A stretch of DNA of 64,000 nucleotides. Source: Aphrophora alni (lineage: Eukaryota > Arthropoda > Insecta > Hemiptera > Aphrophoridae). The stretch covers positions 12,863,138 to 12,927,137 of the forward strand of contig OY740771.1 of assembly GCA_963513935.1 (NCBI GenBank). The letters are read 5' to 3'. Made by a program: the position numbers and the translations under genes. Numbering within the stretch: position 1 is the stretch's first letter; each line of letters opens with the position of its first letter. This document shows, one piece after another, positions 1 to 9,995 of the stretch. The notes under the pieces are model-generated. The model was given only the letters and a program-made list of their open reading frames with translations, did not search any database and was not told the origin of the DNA.

Positions 1-1592
1 ACCAAAAATGGTGAAAATTGCAAACATACAATAAAGTTTGAAATGTCATTTTACATGTTTTTGTACTTGTTTCGAGATATTGAACACGAAAAATTAAATA
101 GGCGCCAGTTTTAAATGTTAAGGGTCATATTTTTTTATTCAATTCAGAGCAATGGATTTAAAAATTTGTATTAAAAGTATTAGAATTCAAAAATATTTTG
201 GTATCTTGGTTTCTTGGGTGTTTAGACAACTACCAAGAAATTATTAGTTTACTGTTTTTTGTCAACTATGTTATCCTTTGACCTATAGGAAAAATATAAA
301 AACTGTTTTGTTTGTCATTAAAAAAAAGTAATTTTGTGTGTAATTTTATAATGAATTTTACATTTATTTGTTATATTTTTGTACATGTTTTAAGATATTT
401 ATCATGAAAAAAATGAAATAGGCGGCATTTATAAATGTTGAGGGTCACATTTTTTATTCAATTCAGAGCAATGGATTTGAAAATTTGTATTAAACGTATA
501 AGATTTAAAAAAAATATTTTGGTTCTAGGTCAATCATGGGTTTTGTAGACAACTACCAAGAAATTATTAGTTTACTGTTTTTTGTCAATTATGTTATCCT
601 TTGACCTATAGGAAAAATATAAAAACTGTTTTGTTTGTCATTAAAAAAAGTAATTTTGTGTGTAATTTTATAATGAATTTTACATTTGTTATATTTTTGT
701 ACATGTTTTAAGATATTTAGCATGAAAAAAAAGAAATAGGCGGCATTTATAAATGTTAAGGGTCACATTTATTACTCAATTCAGAGCAATGGATTTGAAA
801 ATTTGTATTAAACGTATAAGATTTAAAAAAATATATTTTGGTTCTAGGTCAATCATGGGTTTTGTAGACAACTACCAAGAAATTATTAGTTTCCTGTGTT
901 TTGTTAATAACTTAGTCATCCTTTGATCAATCCTAGGATAAAAAACTGTTTTGTTTGTCATTAAAAAAGGAATTTTGTTTGTCTCTTGTATATTATTCGT
1001 AAAATTTAATAAATACACATTACATTAGTTATATTTTTGTACATTTAAACATTTAGTACGGAAAAAAAATTAAATAGGTGTCATTTTGAAATGTCAAATT
1101 TGAGTTATTTATTCAGTTGAGAGGAATGGATTTCAGAATTCAAGAATACTTTAGTTCTAGATCAATCTTGGGTGTTGTAGACAACTACCAAGTTATGTTT
1201 TTTGTCAATAACTCAGTTAGCCTATGACTTACAGAAAAAAAATAGAAATACCATTTGGTTTGTAAATGAAAAAGAAAACTTTTATGTATCTTTTAAATTT
1301 TTTTAAAAGTAATGGTTTTCGAGATATTCAATAATAAATATTTTAAACGATCGCCAATTTGAAAATATACATAATATATTCTTTATTTTTGGTGCACTTT
1401 TCATACAAAATGCGATACTAAATCTGAACTCAATATCTTTTTCCAAAGTTATAATTTTTTTGTAAAAAAACAAAACGGTGGATATATAGTAAACTAAGTG
1501 TTTGGGGGAAAATATTTATTCTTCGTTTTTTCTTTACCTTGAAAATCATTTCCTACAGTTTGGCAGCTTACTTACGGGACACCCTGTATATT
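1..1592. repeat. Tandem array of diverged ~320-bp units
   Basis: Four or more head-to-tail units share the phrase GTAGACAACTACCAAGAAAT, which recurs near 225, 548, 867 and 1180, giving spacings of 313-323 bp. Units 1-3 are nearly identical over long stretches and unit 4 is clearly diverged. The array runs into a segment with AAATATTTTAAACG and ends at ACACCCTGTATA (about 1580-1592), a terminal motif that recurs at the edges of several other repeats here. Monomers or fragments reappear at about 2380-2574, 3001-3276, 4062-4340, 7085-7345, 43090-43480, 50800-51190 and 51700-51840. No coding potential is visible. It is a dispersed AT-rich family that has locally amplified in tandem. Confidence 0.8.
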
Positions 1593-1964
1593 AATAGTTC
1601 GACCAATTTAAATTATCCAGATAAAACTAGCTGGATGAAAGGATGAGGCGTGAAACTGCGGTATCAGGTGTTTATGACAACAGTGCTGTGTTGCAGTAAA
1701 CACAATTTTGCTTGTTCTACAACTGTCTGTTGACTTGACAGATCCCACGCTTGCAGTACTGCTTTTATATTCTTTTTTTCATTATTATTGTTGTTTATTT
1801 TTATAACGGCCGTTGTCTTTGACCTTTGTTAAGAACTGAACACGCAATTTATTTACTAACACTTTGAATAGCCTAGAAGATAATTCATTTAAATCGGTAG
1901 CGTCTTAAAATGCGTAGGCTACTCTCGAATTAATCAAAGTTCCCGTTATGGAACTTAAAGCTTC

Positions 1965-2350
1965 AGTATACAATGTACCGTAATAGAAGATAATCCTATA
2001 AACATAGCAAAGGTTCGTCTCTTGGGGTCTGGTAAGAAATGTTAAATTGTATTGGTAGATCAAGAGGCAGTACGGTAAGTTTGTTTAAAACAATTGTTAC
2101 ATCTCCATTTTCTTGAAGTCAACTAGAACGAACCTTGTAGATTAAAAAATCTTAATTCGCTTCACTCGTGTCAGTTCTAGGGACATATGTGGAGTTTACT
2201 AGCTACGGTCGTGTCGGTGACAGCCTTGTTGGAACTATTAACTCTACAAATATCACATTTCTTGTCAGGTCAGTGTTCGAAATTACATTTTTGACAGTAA
2301 ATTATTTGTGACACTACGAACTTTATTGCAGGTTTGCAATTTGTTTAATG
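1965..2350. repeat. Dispersed repeat family B copy
   Basis: This contains the phrases TAAGAAATGTTAAATTGTAT, TAGATCAAGAGG and GTTTAAAACAATTGTTACA, followed by a stretch ending in TTTTTGACAGTAA. Related copies occur at about 15410-15690, 28790-29190, 33220-33370, 45070-45230, 49010-49085 (reverse strand) and 58235-58400. Several copies share a GC-richer segment resembling CGCTACGCTCG. No open reading frame is conserved among copies, so this is a non-coding interspersed repeat of unknown class. Confidence 0.6.
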
Positions 2351-2574
2351 AATAGAATTTATATTTGTTTTATTTTCGTACTTGTTTCAAGATATTTAAC
2401 ACGGAAAAATAATTAAATAGGCGCTATTTTGTAATATTTAATGGTCGCAATTGAATTTTGTATGCAATTCAGAGCAATGGATTTTTAAATGTTTATTTAA
2501 AATTCTAGAATTCAAAAATATTTCGGTTCTAGATCAATTTTGGATGTTGTAGACAACTACCAAGAAATTATTAG

Positions 2575-2793
2575 GGTAATTATATAGCAGAGTAGATTCA
2601 AAATCAATTTTTATGGGTTTTATTCGTCAAATAAATTTTGGAAAAATATTTTATTATCGAAAAAAAAGTGTCGGAAAGATGATTACATAATATAATTACA
2701 CAAGTTGTGTTTTCGTGAAAAAATTAACTCTGTGTTATCTTTCATACTCATGACATTCACTTCAATAAACGTACGGAAGGTTTGGACAGGTGG

Positions 2794-2853
<60 letters not shown>

Positions 2854-3000
2854 CAACCTGGCCAAACCTTTCGTGACATATAATAATACAGCCCTACATA
2901 TTTACAGCAAAGAAAACATTATTTATTCTCATGAAGTAAGGTATGTAGTAGTAGATAAATACTTGATTTTGAAGTGAGGCTACTCTGCTATATAATTACC
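2575..3000. mobile_element. hAT-like MITE, copy 1 (8-bp TSD ATTATTAG)
   Basis: The 426-bp element opens with GGTAATTATATAGCAGAGTA and closes with the exact inverse. It is flanked by perfect 8-bp direct repeats ATTATTAG at 2567-2574 and 3001-3008. The target is a unit of the 320-bp family, whose uninterrupted copies read ATTATTAG once, so the empty site is available for comparison. Eight-bp duplications are characteristic of the hAT superfamily. No transposase is encoded. The short reading frame inside it is driven by an internal TA microsatellite. A longer sister copy lies at 54583-55264. Confidence 0.85.
2794..2852. repeat. (TA)n microsatellite inside MITE copy 1
   Basis: An uninterrupted TA run of about 59 bp sits between the inverted phrases GGTTTGGACAGGTGG and CAACCTGGCCAAACC, that is, at the centre of an imperfect internal palindrome. 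The sister element at 54583-55264 has a TA run at the same place. Confidence 0.95.
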
Positions 3001-3276
3001 ATTATTAGCTTACTGTTATTTGTTAATAACTCTGTTATCACTTGACCTACAGAAAAAATATATAAAACTGTTTTGTTTGTCGTTAAAAAAGGAAACTTGT
3101 CGCTTGTGATTTTTTTGTAAAGTTAATGGTTTACGAGATATTCAATATTAAATATTTTAAACGGGCGCCATTTTGAAAATATACGTAGTAAAGTCTTTAT
3201 TTTCGGTACACTTTTAAATCGTAATGTACAAAATGCTTATACTAAATCTGAACTCAATATCTTTCTCCAAAGTTAT

Positions 3277-4061
3277 ATATACCATGTGTCCAAAAGTCCC
3301 ACCCTCCTCTTATTTTATTATTAATGGAAATAGACAGATTTGCTTTGAGGAAAGTTTAGATAACCAAAGGAGGAGTTTTTGAAGTATCAAAATTTTCAAC
3401 CCTTACCTCAATATGGGGTAGTTTGGGGGTAAGTCAAGAATATTAAATAGCAACCCCTATTGAGTGATACCTCATTTTAAAGGCTTTTTAAAAATAAGAA
3501 TAATGGCGCAAATTAGAGGTCTCTAAGTTCATCGTACCCAACATAGCGACCAATTGAATTGTGAATTTTACGTTAATAATTACACAGGAAATGTTACGAA
3601 ATTTACAACAAGCTTTTGAGTCCAGAATCTATTTCTGCCAAGAAGTAAATGGTAGCCATTTCAAGAACTAATCCGTGCTAAAAAACAAGGTAAGGCTCTT
3701 ACCATCATTTTACCAACATAGAGCAGTTTGTAATGTAATAAAAACAACCGGAGTTTGTAGGTTAACATTCACAATTCGATTGGTCGCTATGTTGGGTAGG
3801 ATGAACATAGAAACCTCTAATTTCCGCCATTATTCTTATTTTTAAAAGGCCTTTAAAATGGGGCATCACTCAATAGGGGTTGATATTTAAAATTCTTGAC
3901 TTACCCCCAAACTTCCCCATTTTGGGGGTAAGGGTTGAAAATGTTGATACTTCAAAAACTCCTCCTTTGGTTATCTAAACTTTACCCAAAGCAAATCCGT
4001 CTATTTCCATTAATAAAAAAATAAGAGCGGGAGGGTGGGACTTTTTGGACACATGGTATAT
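3277..4061. mobile_element. Foldback/MITE-like element with ~300-bp terminal inverted repeats
   Basis: The element begins ATATACCATGTGTCCAAAAG and ends with the inverse CTTTTTGGACACATGGTATAT (one mismatch within the arm). The left arm (to about 3574) and right arm (from about 3762) are imperfect inverse copies over roughly 300 bp. They include the matching phrases TAGCGACCAATTGAATTGTG and CACAATTCGATTGGTCGCTA. The central spacer is under 200 bp and has no coding potential. The flanks are TA-rich, compatible with a TA target duplication as in Tc1/mariner-related MITEs, but the duplication cannot be assigned with certainty. Confidence 0.8.
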
Positions 4062-4822
4062 TATTAACCATTAGTTTTCGACATATTGTATATTTTAAAC
4101 GGCCGCCAATTTTAAAATATACGTAATAAAGTCATTATTTTCGGTACACTTATAAAATGTAATTTACAAAATGCGTATACTAAATCTGAACACAATATAT
4201 TTCCTATTTCCAAAGTTATAATTTTTTGTAAAAAACATAATCTCGGATATCTGGAAAACTAAGCGATTTCGGGAAAATTTTATTCTGGATTTTTTTTTCA
4301 TGACCCATAGAATAATTTCCTAACTACTTACGGGTCAACCTGTAGATACAGAGTGTTCTTGTAATGAACGGAGATAATTCAGTGAGTGATTATACGGGTC
4401 TAAATAAAGTTCCTATAAATTCATGTCCGGAAATGCTTCTTTTACGAGCTATCCGTCAGTTTGTATTATATTTTTTACTAATATAATGTTTATCTCTAGA
4501 ACGGGTAAACAGATTGCGTTGAAATTTTGTACGGTAACTATCTAAGTAGATAGTTTGAAAAAAATAATCAACTTTTTCAAATAATCTCTTTCAAAATGGC
4601 GGTCATTTTAAACGAATATAACATTAATTTATTATTTTTAAATAGCCACCATTTTGAAATCAATTATTAGAACAAGTTGATTTTTTTTTCAAACTAGGCC
4701 TTTACATTGATGAGTACCGTACAAAATTTCAATTCAATCGGTTAAGCCGCTCTATATTTAGTAAAAAAAAAAGAAAAAGGGCCTGGTAAAAGGAGCGTCT
4801 CCGGAAATATGTTTATAGGAAC

Positions 4823-5029
4823 AGTATAACAAACACACAGAACACAATTCTCACAAAAAATACGCCTGTATCAGACGCGTTTCAACGACAAGGTCGTCCT
4901 CTTCAGTGATACACCAATCAAACTTGTTAAAACGAGTCTGATAAAGGCGTATTTTTTGTGAGAATTGTGTTCTGTGTGTTTGTTATACTGTATAATTTTT
5001 CTCATCAAGCTCAACATTTAATATAAGGT
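4823..5029 (-). mobile_element. Hammerhead-bearing palindromic element, copy 1
   Basis: A 207-bp insertion bounded by direct repeats ATGTTTATAGGAAC (4809-4822) and ATGTGTATAGGAAC (5030-5043), 13 of 14 matching. Within it, AGTATAACAAACACACAGAA at the left is mirrored by the inverse ending in GTTTGTTATACT. Beyond that lies an asymmetric tail TCAAGCTCAACATTTAATAT. The same tail and arms occur in the opposite orientation at 62843-63139. The arrangement (long, variable target duplications, inverted end repeats and a hammerhead motif) fits a non-autonomous derivative of a Penelope-like retroelement. That class is inferred, because no reverse transcriptase is present. Confidence 0.7.
4868..4912 (-). 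ncRNA. Candidate type I hammerhead ribozyme
   Basis: On the minus strand the order is GTATCA, the core CTGAAGA, a hairpin GACGAC-CTT-GTCGTT, GAAA, CGCG, TC, then TGATAC. GTATCA and TGATAC are perfectly complementary and form helix I. CTGANGA and GAAA are the invariant core boxes, and GUC precedes the expected cleavage point. Helix II has one bulged G and a terminal G-U pair. Helix III can only form from the self-complementary ACGCGT, so activity would probably need a dimer, as proposed for minimal hammerheads in Penelope-like elements. An identical core occurs at 62928-62972. Cleavage activity is not shown by sequence. Confidence 0.55.
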
Positions 5030-5043
5030 ATGTGTATAGGAAC

Positions 5044-5665
5044 TTTTTTCTTTATTTTTGAGCTATATAAGTACCCCCTAAATTACAGAAACACCATGTA
5101 TACTAAAATTGCAGTATTGTTTTAATTAGTTATTGTTTGAATGTACATAAAGGGGGTTCGTATAATACACAAATCCCTCATTAGATCCTAGGTTAATTTG
5201 AAATTGGGCTGCAATGCCAAGTGTTTTCCTCAACACTAGCTGAGAGTGTTTTTTAGCCGAGAAACGTGACTAATTGCCACGACAGTTCGTTGGGCGGACA
5301 TTTTGAAGTGTGTGTGAAAGATGACTGTCAAGGCATGTGTACTGAGGTACGTCTCTACACATGTTTGTGGCAATCAGTCAACACAAGCAGAGAGTCGGAC
5401 TTCTGAGAAGATCGTATATCTGGCACGCTTCCATAACCTTCAATGCGTTGTCGTTGCTCAACAAAACTGTTTACCCTAAAACATTGATGGTTTCCGTTTT
5501 TTGTTTTCGCTTATATTAAAAAAAAAAAAAAAATAGCTCAAAAATATTGGACAAACTCTCTGATTCAAACATCTTAAAAATAAAATAAATACCAATGCAA
5601 AATATATAAGTGTCAATAGCAATCAGTCTAAAAACAAAAATTAACCAGGAACCCTGTTTTTGGGG

Positions 5666-5711
<46 letters not shown>

Positions 5712-6220
5712 CCTTTTGCTCAGTTCAAACGTGATTTATGAATCTTTTAATGTTGACGATCAAAGTTAATTTTGTTTTTGACCAATTATCCCGAACCGTA
5801 ATATTTAGTTACTCGCGTCACTGGTTTGAGTCTTTAATCTTCACATTTCATTAAAGTTTGAACGAAATCTATATCGCAGATTTATAGATAACGATTTTAA
5901 TAATTGGCCTATTTTTTACCGTTAATTTAGAACTGGCGTTTTTGATTGCCGATAAATACATTTTGTTTGGGTCCTTAGAAGGTACACTTGAGCAAATTTG
6001 ATACAATTGTAGACAATTTTAAGAAAATCGTAATTTTGTGTTTTTCCTTATGGAAGCTATCCGTAAATTTTGAATTATCGAAGAAAAAAAATTAAACCCT
6101 GAGTTGTGGCCACAACATGCTCATATACAGAATTTGATTAAAATTAGTCCACGCTGTAGGGAGACAGACAATATTCCAACGATTGAGGAGGGGAGTTCAA
6201 AACAGTCGACATCGATTTTT
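5044..6220. other. Gene-free stretch with simple repeats
   Basis: There is no supportable gene. It contains a poly-A run near 5516-5533, the (TA)n at 5669-5709 and, from about 5790 to 6140, a copy of dispersed family D (see 44100-44870). Confidence 0.6.
5669..5709. repeat. (TA)n microsatellite
   Basis: About 20 uninterrupted TA dinucleotides follow TTTTTGGGGGAA. It lies outside any recognised element. Confidence 0.95.
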
Positions 6221-6229
6221 GGTCCCTTT

Positions 6230-6660
6230 TTTTCCCTTGTTGTTTAAAGACAAAAAACCTTTCGGTCATCATCGCTTTATAATAAAAAAAGAAATAAAGA
6301 ACACACAATAAAGGCCCCTAGTCCAGGAATACTCTAATAGCGCTACAGTTGGAAAAGAACAGTTGTTCAAGAGAGACCAGAAAGGAAATATGAAAGAAAG
6401 GGATCTAACCCAAGGCTACATGAAAAAAATGTGTAGATCCAGCTAGGTTCCTTTGGTACTCATTAAAGTGAGCCTCGGAGGGTGAATTTTGTCCCATCAC
6501 TGTAAGAACTACTATAGTGAGTAGCAATCCCGAATAACTCTAGCTGGATTTAAACTTTTTTCCACGTACTGTTGAGTTAGATCCCTCTATTTCATCTTGT
6601 ATATCAGGTCTTTTTTTATCAACTCTTGATTGTCTTCTAACTCTGACGCTATTTAAGAAT
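6230..6660. repeat. Dispersed family A, inverted pair
   Basis: A forward copy (about 6235-6490) carries GAAAAGAACA, TCAAGAGAGACC, GATCTAACCCAAGGCTACAT and GTGTAGATCCAGCTAGGT. It is followed at about 6510-6660 by a reverse-oriented copy with CTAGCTGGATTTAAACTTTT and GATCCCTCTATTTCATCTTG. The same family occurs repeatedly between 31.3 and 41.1 kb in both orientations. No conserved reading frame exists, and its class is unknown. Confidence 0.7.
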
Positions 6661-8477
6661 TCGAAGGCTAAGTGTCAATTTTTTCTTTTAAGATGACTTA
6701 TCCCCTTCTCCTACTACCCTTCTACAACGGATTTACTCCGAGGGTTGTTACAACCTTTACCTGTTGTTATAAGAGTAACTCAGAACTTAGCGTCAAATAG
6801 TAACAATTATTTTTCCTGAAAAGACGTCAAATTTATTAAATTTTCTATCCATTTCCAGTGTTGTTTTATTTTTCACATATCCTTAGGTTAAAAAATAATA
6901 CAGTTACTCCGCCACAGATTCTGTAATTTGCCGAATTCTGTAATTCAAATTTAGCTGAAGTGCAAAGATAAAAACCAATTTACAATACCTTTCCTAAAGC
7001 AAAATTATTATTTAGAAGTTTGTAACTAAATGAGACATAAATGTAAAAAAGTATTATGACTCTTTTTCAAAAGCTACAGTAAAAGTACAAGAACTATTTT
7101 GTTTGACATTCAAAGAGGAAACATTTTTGTTTCTTGTAAATGTTTTATAGGTTTTCGAGATATTTGATGTTAAAAATTTTAAACGGCCGCCATTTTGAAA
7201 AAAATATGAAACAAGGTTGTGGTTTTTTTATACATTGATAAAAGGTCGTATAAAAAATGTGTATACTAAATTTAGACTAGATATCTAATATATTCAAAAA
7301 CATAACGTTTTTTGTATAAAACACATAATGGCCGACGGGAAACTAAGCTTGTTTCAAACAAATGAATGCTCCTAACCTGTTACTTCAACCCCAGAAACAA
7401 TCCCCTAAAGTATTCCACAAGAGTTCCGAAATACCCAGTGGATGAGCGTATTTATTATATAAATCTCTTGAATGTGAGAGTGTGTTTGAATAAATTCGTT
7501 TTGTTTTCGTTTGTTAATTGACACAATTACACATCAAAATGTTAGTTTTCTGAACTTAAATCAGTAATAATGAACAGATTATTGAAGTCACGGAATATTC
7601 ATCATTAGTTGATAATGAGTGTCACATTTAGTTGATTAATTCTGTGGGGGTAAGAAGGGGGTGAATGTGGTAGCTAATTTGATAAGGGGTTGGCTAATTG
7701 GCTCCCAACTGTGCCCCCCCCCACCTCCGCTACATCTGTTGGACGCTAACATTCAATTTGCGATGTGCCTCTTTAATTCCCCAAACAACGTATTAGTGGG
7801 AAAATAGTTAGGTTTATTGTACTAACCCCCAGTAATAATAATACGAAATTTTCATTTAAATTAATTAAAATTTCTGAACACAACTGATGAATAAAAATAA
7901 CTGTCACTTCTAATCGACAGACAGACATTTTGTAAAACAAAAATTTTTTTGGTCTTAGTGAGACATAAGAGCCCCCAGCTGGTGTAGTGGTTAGCACTTT
8001 AACACTTTGGCTTCACTAGGTTCAGTGGTGGCTCAAACTTTGCAGAGTTGACCCGGCTTCGTGAGAAAAATTGGGAAGCTATAATTAGCAGCGAACTCTA
8101 ATTTAGAAGGCACTGACCGAAATCTTGATGTGACTAACCACAAGACATCTAGAAGGTCTAGGCTCTTCACGTATGCCGTTGAGTTTAGTTTAGATTTAGT
8201 AAGAAATAAAACGGATCTATCAAATTTTGTTCCGTCATCAAAAATTATTTCTGTAAACAAAGTTATAAACGACGGAAAGACATTGCAAACTTTCTCTCTC
8301 ACCAATCACCAAAATTTAATTAAAACGAAACAAAATTATTCGTCACCAAATAAATGTCAATTCGGTAGTTGTGTCTAAAAGTGAAATTAAACCACGCCGT
8401 TTTTGAAAATCAAAATTATATAAATTATAAAATTACATTTTTATTATGTATGTAGCCCAACTGGATTGTAAATAATT
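6661..8477. other. Gene-free stretch with one family-C fragment
   Basis: No supportable gene. A fragment related to the 320-bp repeat family lies at about 7085-7345, including TTTTAAACGGCCGCCATTTT. Short reading frames on both strands near 7773-8378 overlap each other and show no family resemblance, so they are treated as chance. Confidence 0.5.
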
Positions 8478-8823
8478 AATAACTATTAATTACCTTATTT
8501 AGAGGTGATGAGGTCGAACAATCCTTATGTAGATATGTCAGATATGTCGAACAATCCTTATGTCGAACGTTATCGAGAACGGTCACCGGCAACGCGCGTC
8601 ATCCGTGTGCACATGTATAAAGTTTTTTAAATTGTGTAAAGTGATTTTAAATGTGAAAATCTTGAACGTGTGTTTTGTGTTGTCTATGAGTTTGTTTTTG
8701 TATATTTATTTGATAATGACTGAATAATAGTCGAAACGCGTCATATGAAGAAGATATAGTAATCATATCTACATAAGGATTGTTCGACCTCATCACCTCT
8801 AAATAAGGTAATTAATAGTTATT
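8478..8823. mobile_element. Inverted-repeat element with 60-bp arms
   Basis: The arms 8478-8537 and 8764-8823 are inverse copies across about 60 bp, for example AGAGGTGATGAGGTCGAACA against TGTTCGACCTCATCACCTCT. The internal 225 bp contains a direct repeat of GTCGAACAATCCTTATGT. It also has the phrase GACTGAATAATAGTCGAAAC followed by GCGTC (8718-8742), which shares GAAACGCGTC with the hammerhead-bearing elements but lacks a proper CTGANGA box. No coding content and no clear target duplication were seen. Confidence 0.75.
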
Positions 8824-8859
8824 ATAAAATTACCCTAAACTTTCATGCATATAGTTCTA

Positions 8860-9995
8860 AAACTCTCCAGGTCACTGGGTCCAGCTTTTGTCCAGTCTCC
8901 AGGTGTCAGCTTTCGTCCATTCTTTACGGTTCAACATTCGTCCTGACTCGAAGGTCCAGCTTTCTTTTGGTCTCCAAGATCCAACATCCATCTATTCTCC
9001 AGTTTCTAACTTTGGTCCGCTTTAATGATTCTCAATTAGACCGGTCTCTTGTGTCCAGAACCGCCCACTCTCTACGTTACAACATCGGTCCAGTCTTCAG
9101 TATTTATCACCCTCCGGTTTCAAGGGTTCAGCTTTCTTCCGGTATCCAAAGTAAAGCATTCATCCAGACTCTAGAGTCTACCATTCGTCTAGTCTCCAAC
9201 GTTCCAATGGTCCAACGTTTGTTGAGTTACCCAGGGTCATCCCGTTTTTAGTTTTAGGTTACTGCATCCGTTTGGTCTCCAGTGACTAGACACTGTACAC
9301 CCATGGTACCATCCTTCCGGTTTCCGGGTCCAGCATCCGTACAGTCTCCAGGGTCCACCATCCGCCGAATCCTTAGGTTCGAGTTTCCGTCAATTCACCT
9401 TGGCTCAGCATGGCTCCAGTCTTTGTCCTATCTTCAGGACCAGCCACCTTCACTTCTCCAAGGTCCAGAATCTGTCCCGTTTCTAGAGTAACATCCGTCC
9501 TGTTTCCAGAGACAAATTCCGTCCAGTCGCAAGGGTACAGCAACCGTCTATTCCCATGTCCACCATCAGTCCATTCTCCAGGTTTACATGCATTAACCTG
9601 TGCCGAGCATTTATTCCGTTTCCAGGCTTCCCTATGCGACCAATTTCTTCAGTTCCCAGTGTCTAGCATCTGTATTGTCTCCAAAGTTTAGCAACTTCCC
9701 GATTTTTCAGGTATAGTTTTCTTCCGATATTCAGAATCCATCATTTGTCCCGTCTCCGAGGTCCAATTTCTGTCCCATTTCTAGGGTTTTCTGTCCGTTC
9801 ACTTTCCACGATCTAGCATCGATCCAGCCTACATTCTCCATGACCTGTGTCGTCTCCAGATTTTAACATACCTCAGATTATTAGGTCCAACTTTTATCTA
9901 ATCTTCTGTATCCAGCTTGCATCCAGCATTAGTCCCGTTTAAAGGGTTCTGTATCTGCGGAATCCAGGGTTCAGATTCCAGAACTCCCTCATCTG
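8860..9995. repeat. Degenerate ~25-30-bp minisatellite
   Basis: About 1.1 kb of diverged tandem units built on GTCCAGCATCCGTCCAGTCTCC and its variants. The strong pyrimidine-rich composition contrasts with the AT-rich surroundings. Three overlapping reading frames inside it are composition artefacts: they are proline/serine-rich, occur in several frames and resemble no known protein. Divergence among units suggests an old array. Confidence 0.8.

Larger units (their letters stand above)
4346..5103. mobile_element. Second foldback element, interrupted by a nested insertion
   Basis: The arms are imperfect inverse copies. The left reads ATACAGAGTGTTCTTGTAAT from about 4346; the right ends ATTACAGAAACACCATGTAT near 5100. 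Internal paired phrases include TTCCTATAAATTCATGTCCGG with CCGGAAATATGTTTATAGGAA, and GTACGGTAACTATC with the inverse of GATGAGTACCGTAC. The centre of symmetry is near 4615. The right arm is split at 4823-5029 by the hammerhead-bearing element. There is no coding content. A related single arm lies at about 38470-38830. Confidence 0.7.

Noticed and set aside
2705..2977. 90-codon frame with an IYIYIY run
   Set aside because: It is created by the TA microsatellite inside a MITE; the shared peptide with 54832-55035 reflects the two MITE copies, not a protein.
7974..8040. Possible tRNA-derived SINE head (GTGTAGTGGTTAGCAC)
   Set aside because: The A-box-like word is good, but no cloverleaf and only a partial B box could be found.
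8967..9691. Three overlapping Pro/Ser-rich open frames
   Set aside because: All lie in a degenerate minisatellite; frames overlap and none resembles a known protein.
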